Shown: piece by piece, positions 22,328 through 32,619 of the stretch
Layout of the letters: the number at the start of each line of letters is the position of its first letter
Position numbering within the stretch: the first letter of the stretch is position 1
Program-made: the position numbers and the translations under genes
Assembly: GCA_022661535.1 (NCBI GenBank)
Contig: JAKULF010000011.1
Coordinates: 434,001-498,000, forward strand
Reading direction: 5' to 3'
Source: Eutypa lata
Lineage: Eukaryota; Ascomycota; Sordariomycetes; Xylariales; Diatrypaceae
DNA: 64,000 nt
The notes under the pieces: generated by a model
What the model saw: only the letters and a program-made list of their open reading frames with translations
Told to the model about the DNA's origin: nothing
The model's database searches: none

Positions 22328-24160
22328 TTACTCCCACCACTCGATATCAGTCTGTCGCAGGGTATTAGACCCGCAGTGTATCTCGCCCCCATTCATATGG
22401 TGGCTCATGTAGTCATCAATAAACGTAACGTTCATTCCAGCCCTCGCATACGCAGCCTCAACCGCCTCGGCGAGCACATCCACACCGTCAACAACGGGTC
22501 CCCAGGGCTTCGGGCTGAGATACTGACTCCCGATTATGATCCCGTTGATGGCGGACGGGGAGAACGCGCCCAGCTGGTACTCGTTCTTCATGACGGGCTG
22601 CCAGTAGACGGGAAGGCCATCGGGACGCACGAAGGGCGGGCCCTGCGACCGGTCCCGGAACAGCGCTGGCACCCGGATCACGTCGCCGCGGTCGAGCGGG
22701 ATCTCGCCCAGCAGGATGTCCAGGTTCGAGTCGATGTGCTTCTGGCCGTAGGCGTTGACATCGAGGAACGTTTGGTTGGCCAGAACCTCGGCGACCGTCA
22801 TGTTGACCTGATCCGGCGCCGTCTTCCCGAACTCCGTCGCGACCGAAGCGTTGAAACTGATGGCCTCGATGTGGCCGTGCCCCGCCCCCGCGACATCCCG
22901 CAGGACCTGCATCGCGGACCGCGTATCGGCGATGGCGATGGTGAACCCGAGGTCGTTGTCGAAGGGGACGAACTGGACGAACTCGTCGACGTGGCCGACG
23001 CGCAGCCAGCCCGTCTCGAGGACCAGCGGGGTCTGCGCTCCCTGGCCGAAGAGGAGGTCGCGCACGGGCTGCGACGTCAGCGTGTCGTAGTGCTTGCCGA
23101 AGATGGCGCGGCCGGCCTTGAACAGCACGCCCCGCTTGGACCGGTGGGGCGGGATCGTCTCCAGGTTCCCGTAGCTGTCGATCGTGTTGTACCCGAAGCC
23201 CGTGCCGGTGGCGCCGCCCGGCTGGAACCCGCCGATCCCGGCGCCCCGTAGCTGCTCGAAGATCTGCCGCCCGCCCGTGCGTGTCGACTGCGCCGATCGC
23301 ATCATCACGCGGATGGCGATGGGGCCGTCGGGCCCCGGCATGCTCGCGTACGCCGGCTCGACGATGTCCTGCGCCCAGATGTCCGACGACTGGTTGAAGA
23401 GGAACATCGGGTCCTCGATGCCGACTTTCTCCCGGGCGTCGTCCAGCTGCGCCACGAAGTACTGCTGGATGGGGTCCGTGTCGTTGGCGTCTGTGCTCAC
23501 GAGCGTCTCGACCCGCTGCAGGGGATGATGGGTCAGCACGGGTGCCACCTTGAGCGCGACGGCGTCCGAGGCCGTCTCTTGCGTGACGCGGTCGAGGAGG
23601 TCGAAATGGACTGTCACGGTACCGTCCCATACAGAAGAGTCGATGGCTGGCTGGCGGCCGTCAATGGCGAGGGTCAGACCCTCGCGCAGCTGTGTCGCGT
23701 TGAAGTTCAGCTGCTGGTCGACTAGACGCCACGAGGCGGTGGCGTTTGGCTGAGAAGGGTCCTCAAGGTAGAAGATGCGAACACGCTCGTAGGCAGCACG
23801 GGGAGTGCCATACACACGAGCGGTTGTGTTGTCCGAGACGTTCATGGGTACAGTCAGGATAGGAGCGGCATACTCAGGGGCCAGAAGTAGGTGGCCCGAC
23901 GCATCGTTGCAATAGGCCAACTCATCGTTGCTCAGCGGATTTCCAACCCGGTCCGTGTTAGCGCACCGAAGGTGCTTGTCGCCGATGTTGGGAAGAAAGA
24001 TGGCTCCGCGTGTTCTGGACCATGCACCTTTGCCTGCCGAGTCGGAATCTCCAGCCACGTCCACTATTCCATCGCGGTTAGTGTCAGCCCGGATATCCGG
24101 CGTGAAGCTTGCGGCGTGGGCGGCGAGGACCAGAGGTAGGAAGCCAAGAGATGATCTCAT
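22328..24160 (-). CDS. secreted protein-arginine deiminase (PAD family)
   Basis: Intronless, 610 aa from ATG 24160 (an upstream in-frame codon at 24220 is possible but the signal peptide begins at 24160). Residues 1-17 form a secretion signal (LGFLPLVLAAHA). Deiminases of this family convert protein arginine to citrulline in a calcium-dependent way. All four catalytic positions known from animal PADs are in place: Asp265 (IWAQDIVEPAY), His390 and Asp392 (VGHVDEFVQF) and Cys596 (GGEIHCGSN), and the C-terminus ends in the family-typical WW. Near the N-terminus DTNRDGIVD is an EF-hand/dockerin-type calcium loop. About six N-glycosylation sequons fit an extracellular enzyme. PADs are scattered among fungi and bacteria; role here unknown, possibly modification of host or secreted proteins. 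Coding GC is well above the flanks. Confidence 0.88.
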   Translation of the reverse strand: MRSSLGFLPLVLAAHAASFTPDIRADTNRDGIVDVAGDSDSAGKGAWSRTRGAIFLPNIGDKHLRCANTDRVGNPLSNDELAYCNDASGHLLLAPEYAAPILTVPMNVSDNTTARVYGTPRAAYERVRIFYLEDPSQPNATASWRLVDQQLNFNATQLREGLTLAIDGRQPAIDSSVWDGTVTVHFDLLDRVTQETASDAVALKVAPVLTHHPLQRVETLVSTDANDTDPIQQYFVAQLDDAREKVGIEDPMFLFNQSSDIWAQDIVEPAYASMPGPDGPIAIRVMMRSAQSTRTGGRQIFEQLRGAGIGGFQPGGATGTGFGYNTIDSYGNLETIPPHRSKRGVLFKAGRAIFGKHYDTLTSQPVRDLLFGQGAQTPLVLETGWLRVGHVDEFVQFVPFDNDLGFTIAIADTRSAMQVLRDVAGAGHGHIEAISFNASVATEFGKTAPDQVNMTVAEVLANQTFLDVNAYGQKHIDSNLDILLGEIPLDRGDVIRVPALFRDRSQGPPFVRPDGLPVYWQPVMKNEYQLGAFSPSAINGIIIGSQYLSPKPWGPVVDGVDVLAEAVEAAYARAGMNVTFIDDYMSHHMNGGEIHCGSNTLRQTDIEWWE

Positions 24161-25545
24161 CTTGGAGACGAATGGGCTCAGAAGCTTCCGGACGACTTCG
24201 AATACGAGCTCGTATGTCAACTTTCAGCTCGATCCCTTGATCTTCAGCAGCTGATCTGCCCCTTGATAGATTTCCGGAATATCGAGGCGCTTTTATACTT
24301 TCATCCTTGTCCAGCCTGGTCCTCGCTTTACCTACCTTCATTCGAAGTATCATGTGGCAAGTTTCTCATTTGCCGTGAGTAGAAATTCTCTCCGCCTATG
24401 CATGGTATGTGTCTTCGTTTCCCCCATCGCCATTGTCACCTTATCTCACAACCTTGGTCATAATCGATATGTAAAACAATTGCATTATAGATACTGTTGG
24501 TGATGGCAGATAAGGCGGCCGCTATCTATTGGATAGTAGAGTTGACTGTGATTTCTCCCCTCAAGGTTACCTTCGCGTATCTCGGCCACGAAAATCCAAA
24601 CCCGGTAGGTGCAATCCCGACCGGAGGAGGATGAAATCTCGTCGGTCGGCTTTAGGCGATGCTGTTATCGGGTCCCAGTTATACTCCTCGCTACGTCGTA
24701 CCGAATATGAGGTTAGAGTCTTGGCCAAAAGTCTTGGGGATCGGTCTTGGCAAGTTTCCTGGGAATGGCTAGATTTGCTTCGAATGCTGCTTGGTATTCG
24801 AACGTATAGACTGGTGTATTCGCTTTTTCATAGAAACTCTTGCTCTAAAGTATACAAATACGACATATTGGAATGTAGCTTACGGATGGGATTATTTAGG
24901 CTGATCTTGAGCTTTCCTTTGTCATGTGTGCTGTAGAGCTAAAGGGATTTCTACCCATGCCGACCTCTTAAATATATTTCTGTTCAAGAGTAGTTTGGTA
25001 GCCTTGCCTTCAAGATCGTATCTTACAAATCGATTTGTCTTTAAAAACTAAATTGCTAATGGAATAGATAAAGAGGCATTGGGAAACGGACCTTTTCCTA
25101 CTACTTCACCTTGGCTTACTTGGCGAAGAAGAGGTTTCATTGGAGCGACCTTACCTAGCGTTATTAGATACTTTCATTTCAATTCAACTACGCTTCTACT
25201 TAGTTGTTAAACAAACTTGACTCTGTATACTGTGAAGCATTGGCCTTTGTGTAGCAGTTCTTATGACGATCGTCCATAAGAACCACCAGGCCATGCGACT
25301 CGACTAATAATTATGAAAGGGGATGATATCATGATAAAATTACGGAGGCACTTATAAGAGAGTATAGATTTACACTCATTTGTTTCTTACATCCTCATTA
25401 TGTTAAAGGGGTGAACCTGATTTGCGCTAGTCATTATGAGCAGCTCATCACTTAGATGATGTGATGGTATTTTTCGACTATCAAAGACAGCAGCGTTAAA
25501 CCACAGCGCCAGTCTCTTTGATTCGTTGATACCCTTTCAACAGTA
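24161..25545. other. intergenic region upstream of the deiminase
   Basis: 1.4 kb: promoter of the deiminase and 3' flank of the sugar transporter. A 135-codon open frame (24529-24936) starts at TTG, has no motif and is not accepted as a gene. Confidence 0.45.
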
Positions 25546-27377
25546 TCAGACCTTCTCCGCATACTCAACCTTTTTCTTGTCCGCGAGAACCTCCTCATTG
25601 GAGCGCTGCGACCGAGACCTTGCGTACTTCACAGTAGCGAGCACCGATGGACTCTCTCGGAAAACGAGGTCAATGTCTTCAAGTCGCATCCCCATTGTCT
25701 TAGGCTTGTTAGCTACACTGTTTTTGCTGAATCCGTTGGGCACGTCACTAGGCTTACCTCGGGGTATAGGAAATACACCGTGAGCGGGATGCAGAACCCG
25801 ACCACGGTGTACACGATATAATACTTGTAACCGATAGATTCGATAGCAACAGGTGTGATCATCGTTACCACGAAGTTCCTGTATCAGGGGGAGAGGTTAA
25901 ATTCGGAAGCCTTTTCCTTGGCATCTCAAGTACGGATGATAACGTACCAGAGCCAGTGATTTGCAGTCGAGATGCTGGACATGGCGACCCTGAGACGCAG
26001 CGGAGCAACTTCCGTACAGTATAGGAAATTGGCACCGAGGAATCCGATGGGGATGAAAAAGTTGAAGAGGAAAACAAAAAGTACGCTGACGATTTGAGCA
26101 GCCAGGTTGGATGTCGGAAAGGAGGTAGCGATAGCTAGACTCATCATGCAAACCGCCATTCTGTAATAGATGAAGTCAGTATTAATTGTGTCTTGTGATA
26201 GTATAATGATGGTGAAGTTAAGCAGTGATAATTGCTCATTAATACGAAGAATGAGAATTCTAACTCGGGTGACAATCGAGGTATGAGACAAGGCAGACAC
26301 AAAAACCACTTACCCCGTGCCACTGACCATCAGCGCAACGCGTCGTCCAAAGCGATCAATAGTGAAGAAAGACACGAAGCACGACAGGAACTTCCAAGTA
26401 AGCGTGCCACCGGAGAGGATTCTCGAGGTCTCCGCCTCCAGGTTGAGTCCGCGCTGGAAGATGATGGTAGAATAAACGCTGATGAGGTTACCGCCCGACA
26501 TCTGCTGAAAGAACTGCAGCAGGATGCAGATTCCAAAGCGGTATAGCAGCTTGTCTTCATCCATCCTGAGCAGGTCTGCTAGAGCGGCTTTCTTTTGGCC
26601 CGTTTCCTCTAGAGAAAGCTCCACCGCCGCAACTTCCGCGTGGATTTCCTGGGCGTCGTCCGCGAGACCCTTCAGCGCGCTCATGGCCGCTCGCGCTTCC
26701 GACACGCGGCCCTGTCGGATGAGCCACCTGGGGGACTCAGGCATCAGGTAGATGAAGCTCATGAGCACGAGAGAGAAGAAGATGGGAATCGCGATCGGAG
26801 GCCGCCAGGTAACAGGCCCGGTCTCGAACTGGTAGAAGCCCAGGTTGATCCAGGCTTGGAGCACGTAGCCCATGCTTATGAAGAGTCCCTCTAGCACCAC
26901 ATGCTTGCCGCGGTTCTTGGAATTGGAGCACTCGCTTTGCCATGTCGGGACAACCCCACTGAGCATCCCGACTCCGGCCCCGAGTATAACCCTCCCGACG
27001 ATCATCTGCGCTAGGTGGAACGCGCTCGCCTCGAGAACCTCTCCGATAAGGGTAAGAAGTGCTCCGACGAAGATGACCGTCCGCCGACCAAACCTATCTG
27101 CTGTGTAAGCACACGATAGGCAGCCTGGTAAGGCACCGAGTGTAAACGTAGCAACTACAAGTCCTTGTATGGTGGCATTGTTATCCTTCTGGGCGCCTTC
27201 CGTGTTCAGCGTGTCGATTCGTGGGAAGGTCTGCGACCAATCTTGGAGGCCGACTAATCCACCGAGGCCAGACTGGTTGTAACCGAAGAGGACAAATGCA
27301 GGACATACAACTAGGAATAGTTGTGCCAATGTCAGCGAACTGCCTTGGAATCCGAGAAATGTTGTCGGCGACGACAT
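25546..27377 (-). CDS. MFS sugar transporter
   Basis: Four exons: 27377-26314, 26160-25948, 25878-25758, 25698-25546; 516 aa. Twelve-helix sugar/inositol transporter of the major facilitator superfamily at the plasma membrane. Signatures: first helix with GYNQSGLGGL, DRFGRR between helices 2 and 3, GRVILGAGVGM, PESPRWLIRQGR before the central loop, QFFQQMSGGN in helix 7, DRFGRR again between helices 8 and 9, and a cytoplasmic tail with ESPSV. Junction 2 (TG|gtacgt) restores HWLW-NFVVTMITP. Substrate is probably a hexose, pentose or related polyol/acid. The gene follows the Zn2Cys6 regulator on the same strand, and its promoter has six CreA-like sites plus CGGAAT half-sites. Confidence 0.9.
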
Positions 27378-27806
27378 CTAAACCCGGTCAGTTTGGGTTG
27401 ATTATAGCTACTATGTAAGACGTGTTTGATCACGTACCTTGGATGGTTCCGATAATGACTTTATGATAATGATTATACACTTGGGGTATGAATTAATTCG
27501 TAAAACTTCCCCAGACGATAATCCCTTTTGTATATCATGAGAAATCCGGGGTATGGGGTTGGTGGATCTGGAGACCCCGGAATAAGGGCCTAACCCGGGA
27601 GGCCAAACGCAGTTCCGGCTTGGGGTTTGGAGGTTTGCTCCACTTTACCCCGGCCCTGGTAAACCTCATTCGGAATTAGGTAGTAATTGGTTAAGTATAC
27701 AAATGAGTTAATAAATTAAATTTGTTGAAAAGACATATCTCCGAAGGACAAGGATCACCATGTTTAAGTCTTATGATGGGAATGATGATCTAATGAAGCT
27801 TAAACC
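27378..27806 (-). promoter_or_regulatory. sugar-transporter promoter with clustered CreA-like sites
   Basis: Within 27509-27653 six matches to the carbon-catabolite repressor consensus SYGGRG occur on either strand (27509-27514, 27546-27551, 27568-27573, 27575-27580, 27638-27643, 27648-27653). TCCGGGGT (27545-27552) and ACCCCGGA (27574-27581) form a perfect 8-bp inverted repeat. Zinc-cluster-type half-sites CGGAATA (27578) and CGGAAT (27672) match the palindrome at 30473-30492. Glucose repression is inferred from known CreA/Cre1 biology. Confidence 0.55.
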
Positions 27807-30232
27807 TTAGAACTCAAAGGGGCTTGTATTAAACGGGGTGGTCGAGCTGTCAATGATCCAATCCAACCCGTCAAGGTGGTTGAGACTCTCAAGAGCGTGG
27901 CCACTAGATGCGTCAAGCAACGAGCTAGGCTCAGAAAATGTCTGGTTCTCCAGAGCCGTCGCCAGTAAGGGTGATTCGGACTCGACGCCCGGGTCCTCCG
28001 CTGCATCATATCCTACTAACATGGCATCGGACAGCCTGCGTAACAAGATAAGAGTGTTTGAAATCGCGGTGTGAAGGGATTCAGAGGAATCAGCTCCTAG
28101 GTTAGCCAGGTTTGTTGATAACATTTCGATAGATTTCGCAACGAGTTCCTCGCTTGCTTTTGTCGCAACTCGGGCGGATGTATGGTCGTCTTGCATACAG
28201 CATTGGTAAAATATGTGCATGAGTGCACACTGAAATATTAATGAGTTTGACGGAGGTATGAGAGAATTGATCGAGGCTTGATGATAGTGGTCTTGGATTA
28301 AAATGATGATGGTTGAGCAGGTGGTCACACAGATATCGAGGCACTCTCGGAATTCTGTAGTGGTCGCATCAAAGGTCAAGCCAGGTCGATTGATGAGCAA
28401 CGTCGTGACGTTTTCCATTAATGGAAACCATAACTGCAGTAACGGGGGCTTCGTAGTTCTCACGTCTCCATATCCCATAGCTGGCCGGGTTTCACTGTCA
28501 TATCCAAAACGATGTTTCCAGGATTGCAATTCCCGACGCAGACGAGGGATCTTTTCTTCCCCACTTCGTCGGTCTGTCGTTGTGTAGAGTTGCGATAAAG
28601 TGGTTGACATGATGCGACTCAGGTGGATGAGGGTGACGAACTCAAGGACGGAGGTAGATTCGCCGGGTAATGGAAACGAGAGCTCTGACGTAGAAAGTGT
28701 CTCGAGATCGCAGTCAATCGGATAATCAACGTCCATGTCTACGTCGTTTATGAGTTGAGGCAACCCGTGGACGATTGCGGCGAGTCTAGAGTATCGTAAG
28801 TAAGCCGTCAGTGACTCTCGTTTTCTCTCTCTTGGCAACTCACTTATCAACCAAGTAGATCCACCACCAAAGTCTTTTCCTCATTTCGATCTCTCCGACG
28901 GGAAATTTGAAACGTCTCGCATGTCGGTGTAGCCCTGTCGACATGGCAAGCTGGACTAACAAACCCCTCATGTGCGCCATGAGAAGATGCTGGCCTGTCA
29001 AATGGTACAAAAATGAAAGAAGAGCTAATCCTTGGATGCTTGCTAGTCGCTGTCCAGATACAAGGCATGGTAATATTTTATTTGCGAGTCTCATGAATCT
29101 TTCCATGGACTCACCTAAAACAAATGGTTCAAGCTGTTCGCGTGGGAGGGATGCATGATTTATGGCGATGACCATCATACAGCTGAACAAAACCGCACAT
29201 TCTTCATCGCCGGAGTTTAATGGCCCGGCATTAATCTGACTATAGAGCATGGTAAACTGTGCCGTAAGATCACCTACAGCAATAACAGGGCATAACGCCG
29301 ACCATGCTGCCGTGTATAGGCGAAAATGGCCGATATAGAAAGCCAGAGGGTAATCAAGAAGGGCTTTTAACGAAACTGATGTATCATGGACCTCGAGGCG
29401 GGGGTCCGTTCGGGGTAAGGGGATTTCTAAGCTATGAGCTGATGGGTGAAGAAGATGCAGACAAAAGCAACTCTCTGGAAACCAATCATCGAAAAAACCT
29501 CGCTGGCGGACGGCGTCTTGCACGGAGAGCACGAAGTGAACGCCCGTTGTCGAACCCGCGAATCTCCCAACGCCGTTATCATCTAGCACAAGACGACCCA
29601 TGTGTTTGGTGAGCAGCGCATTTCCATTTCTAGCCTTGCTATGTTGCAGCGGTTCTGAGCCAACAGATGACGTTCCTACGGTCACAGGGGGCAGCTCATT
29701 GGCAGGGCCCCTTTCCCGGGTTGTAAAGCCACGTTGAAACTCTGCAAGCTGGAGGCGGAGGGAATGGTTCTGATCACGCTCGTATTGGAGAGACCGCCGG
29801 AGCTCAACATTTTCATCCTGGAGCTTCTTAGACAGTTCCTCGGCAGATGCCTGAAAACCGCGAACCTTCGTGCGTCTGCGCAACTTTGCAGATACGACGC
29901 AAGGAGAACCTGCGGCTAGGCAAGAGCGACACTGAATATTGTCAGGACAAACCCCTTTTTAACATTAGGTACGAGAAGCATTTCACAAACAGAGGGAATA
30001 CCACCATCGCATTTCACCTTCTTCCTAGGCCGTGTCAGCGATAAGTTGTAGTTTACATGTAATCTTCAAGGATAGACAGACTGCCGACATCGATCACTGT
30101 GGACAGAGCAGTTAGCACTCGCTAGTTGACCCCGCGTTGACAAAATTGGTACACGCACCAAACTTGGCCAGGGGCAGCGGCAGCGGGTGACTGCGCACTG
30201 GAAGAAACTAGATCTAGATCTAGCTGGTCCAT
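27807..30232 (-). CDS. Zn2Cys6 transcription factor with microexon in the zinc cluster
   Basis: Five exons: 30232-30159, 30096-30082 (15 nt), 30024-29991, 29931-28844, 28785-27807; 729 aa. Joined this way the N-terminus reads a perfect C-x2-C-x6-C-x6-C-x2-C-x6-C cluster (residues 25-52; CDRCRQKKVKC, then CRSC, then SPC). The six ligands come from four different exons. A linker and a coiled-coil dimerisation element follow (LSKKLQDENVELRRSL), then the Fungal_trans middle-homology region (RGLLVQLAMSTGLHRH, RKRLWWWIYLVDK-LAAIVHGLP). Acidic C-terminus. It is divergent from the lyase gene at 30613; the shared promoter contains a perfect CGG-N14-CCG palindrome, so autoregulation and control of the lyase and the downstream transporter are likely (inference). 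Confidence 0.85.
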
Positions 30233-30612
30233 TCTTAACACAAATTCTTGTGTGACGCATTGGAATTCATAACATGGCTATTGATGAGAATCGGCTTGAG
30301 ACAATTCTCGTGAAGTTCGTGAGCGCGTAGGGAGCCCTCGTGAGTGAGTACTTACTTAGCCATCACTGTCAATTACCTAGTGGAATGATGGGCCCACCGT
30401 GGGTCTTCGAAGACATACTTATTGGTGGGGTTGTTAAGCCGGGTCAGTGGGGGCCCCCTCGACTTGAGCCGCCGGAATAGCACTCTATTCCGAACAGTAT
30501 CCCGAGCCTTGCTCTTCCTTAAATCCGTCCCTTTAACTATCAAGAAGCTAGATGAAGTCTGTCTCCGGTATACTCGTGACCATCTCACTGCCTCATACCT
30601 TTCACTCTCACA
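30233..30612. promoter_or_regulatory. divergent promoter, C6 regulator / lyase
   Basis: 380 bp between the regulator and lyase start codons. Besides the palindrome at 30473-30492 it contains GC-rich patches (a gggggccccc block near 30450-30457). Confidence 0.6.
30473..30492. promoter_or_regulatory. CGG-N14-CCG palindrome, candidate zinc-cluster operator
   Basis: CGGAATAG and CTATTCCG are exact reverse complements separated by CACT. Inverted CGG triplets are the standard recognition form of Zn2Cys6 dimers. It lies 121 bp before the lyase ATG and 241 bp before the regulator's own start. Confidence 0.6.
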
Positions 30613-32178
30613 ATGGCCGTATCTGCCCTCGACTCCCGTATCTTCCGTAATCTCTTTGGAACTCAGGAGATACGAGACCTCTTCACGGACGAGGCCTACG
30701 TCAAACGTATGGTTGATGTGGAAGCAGCCCTGGCTCGAGCGCAATCAAAATGCAGTCTGATACCAGACGAGGCCGGCAATGCCATTACAAAGGCGCTCAA
30801 CACCATAGACATTGAGTAAGAGGTGCAACCCTAAACTACACTTAAGCGTCTGAGATATCAAACATCAGGCTAACCATAACATAGCTATGACAAGTTAGCT
30901 CATGATACAGATATAGTAGGATATCCAGTTTTGCCGTTGATAGAGCAGTTGGTGCCTGGGACGCCGTCTGACATGGCTAAATACATTCACTGGGGTGCTA
31001 CCACACAAGACATCATGGACAACGCCTCGGTGTTGCAGATGCGTGCGGGACTGGAGGTCATTCAGAGGCAGCTACAGGAGCTTATAGTAACCCTTACGCA
31101 ATTATCCAAGACGCACAGAGACACGCCTATGGCAGGTCGGACACACTTGCAGCATGCTCTACCTTGCACCTTTGGGTATAAGTGCGCAGTGTACCTATCG
31201 AGCATTCTCCGGCACGAAGAGAGACTCCGAGACATCCAGAAGCGATGCCTCTTTGTCCAATTTGGCGGGGCCGCCGGGACTTTGGCATCCCTTGGGTCGG
31301 ACGAAACCGGCATACGGGTTCGAGCTGCGCTGGCTCAGGAGCTTGGCCTTGCAGACCCGCCCATCACGTGGCATGTAGTCCGGGACAACGTGGCGGAGAT
31401 TCTGAACTTCCTAGCTCTGGTAGGCGGATCTCTCGGGAAGATAGCATATGATATCATGATCATGTCTTCAAACGAACTAGGCGAAGTCTCTGAGCCTTTC
31501 GTACCACACCGAGGAGCATCCTCTACGATGCCACAAGTTAGTATTCGATTTCCTTGCCAGCTTCGTGTCTCTGTTTTGAAATATGACGCGCGATTTTCGA
31601 TTGTTTATGACATTGATGCTAACCCAAATATGTGCAAACAGAAGCGGAATCCCATCTCGAGCGAGGTGATCCTAGCCGCATCGAAGCTGTTGCGCGCCAA
31701 TGCCGGCCTAGGACTAGACGCGATGGTAGTTGATTTTGAGCGGGCCTCCGGGCCGTGGCACCTAGAATGGGTGGCGATCCCGGAGGCCTTCGTGCTAGCC
31801 GGCGGCGCACTGCATCAGACGAACTTCGCCCTGGGAGGACTCGTGGTCAACACGGACGCCATGATGACGAACCTCTGCTCCACGCGGGGCCTGATTGTTG
31901 GCGAGGCGGTCATGATGGGCCTGGCTCCTTTTGTGGGTCGACAGCCCGCACACGATATCGTCTATGAGGCTTGCAGGGAGTCGATCGAGTCGCGCCGGGC
32001 GCTGTTGGACGTCCTGCGCGAACGCCCCCAGGTTACGGATAAGGTGCCAGAGGACAAACTAGCGGGACTGTGTGATCCGACTAACTATTTCGGTTCAAGT
32101 CAGTTGATGGTGGACCATATGGTACATGTTGTAGGAACACGAGTGCCGTCATCTAACGGTACAAATGGGCATAAATAA
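30613..32178 (+). CDS. fumarase/aspartase-superfamily lyase, 3-carboxy-cis,cis-muconate cycloisomerase-like
   Basis: Three exons: 30613-30815, 30885-31536, 31642-32178; 463 aa. The second intron is 105 nt and free of in-frame stops; its removal restores the superfamily signature SSTMPQ-KRNPISSE (with the catalytic flexible-loop serine). Other conserved blocks: HWGATTQDIMDN, GRTHLQHALPCTFG, RCLFVQFGGAAGTLASLG and TWHVVRDNVAEI. These fit bacterial-type PcaB/CMLE and the adenylosuccinate-lyase group better than argininosuccinate lyase. Fungi normally use an unrelated beta-propeller CMLE in the protocatechuate branch, so the substrate is open: an aromatic-acid intermediate or a natural-product step. 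Likely a cytosolic homotetramer. Divergent from a Zn2Cys6 regulator. Confidence 0.85.
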
Positions 32179-32619
32179 ATATATCTATGTTCAATCTTGA
32201 TAAGTCTACGATAAAGTAACTAAGCCGGGGAAGTGCGTGCAAAGAGACGTTGAAGGTTCACTGATGAAATTGGAACGTCTTAAGGTTAGCCTCAAATGTT
32301 GGTAGAGGATACCTAGATACATGACACTAACGAGGTGGGGCTGCTCGGGTAAGCACATAACTAACTACATAGTAGGCATGTATTCAATTTTCGGGGTTTC
32401 TGAAACTCGGAACGTTTCGGAAACATTCCGTATGATTCATATCTTATCTTTAATGTTTACTTTGCTTTACCAGCCACAACTCTGAATAGTACACGCAAGC
32501 ATCAAACATTCTTGAATCTTTCACCATCACCACTAACACCACCATCACCAAACCAACGGGGCCCCCCTGTCATCATTGATTTATTGCCTACCTACTTTCA
32601 AGCAAGGTCTGACAAATAA
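32179..32619. other. intergenic region
   Basis: 3' flank of the lyase and promoter/leader of the BED-finger gene, with an ACC/ATC-rich run (about 32521-32556) typical of fungal leaders. No gene seen. Confidence 0.45.

Noticed and set aside
22376..23630. Long open frames of 291 and 380 codons overlapping the deiminase on both strands
   Set aside because: They are GC-bias shadows of the deiminase frame, Arg/Gly/Pro-rich and motif-free; the deiminase frame has complete catalytic motifs.
24529..24936. 135-codon plus-strand frame
   Set aside because: Begins with TTG, has no ATG until codon 35, no domain, and lies in AT-rich intergenic DNA.
30613..32178. Argininosuccinate lyase or housekeeping adenylosuccinate lyase
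   Set aside because: The LQHALPCTFG, QFGGAAGTLASLG and WHVVRDN blocks resemble CMLE/PcaB-type enzymes more closely.
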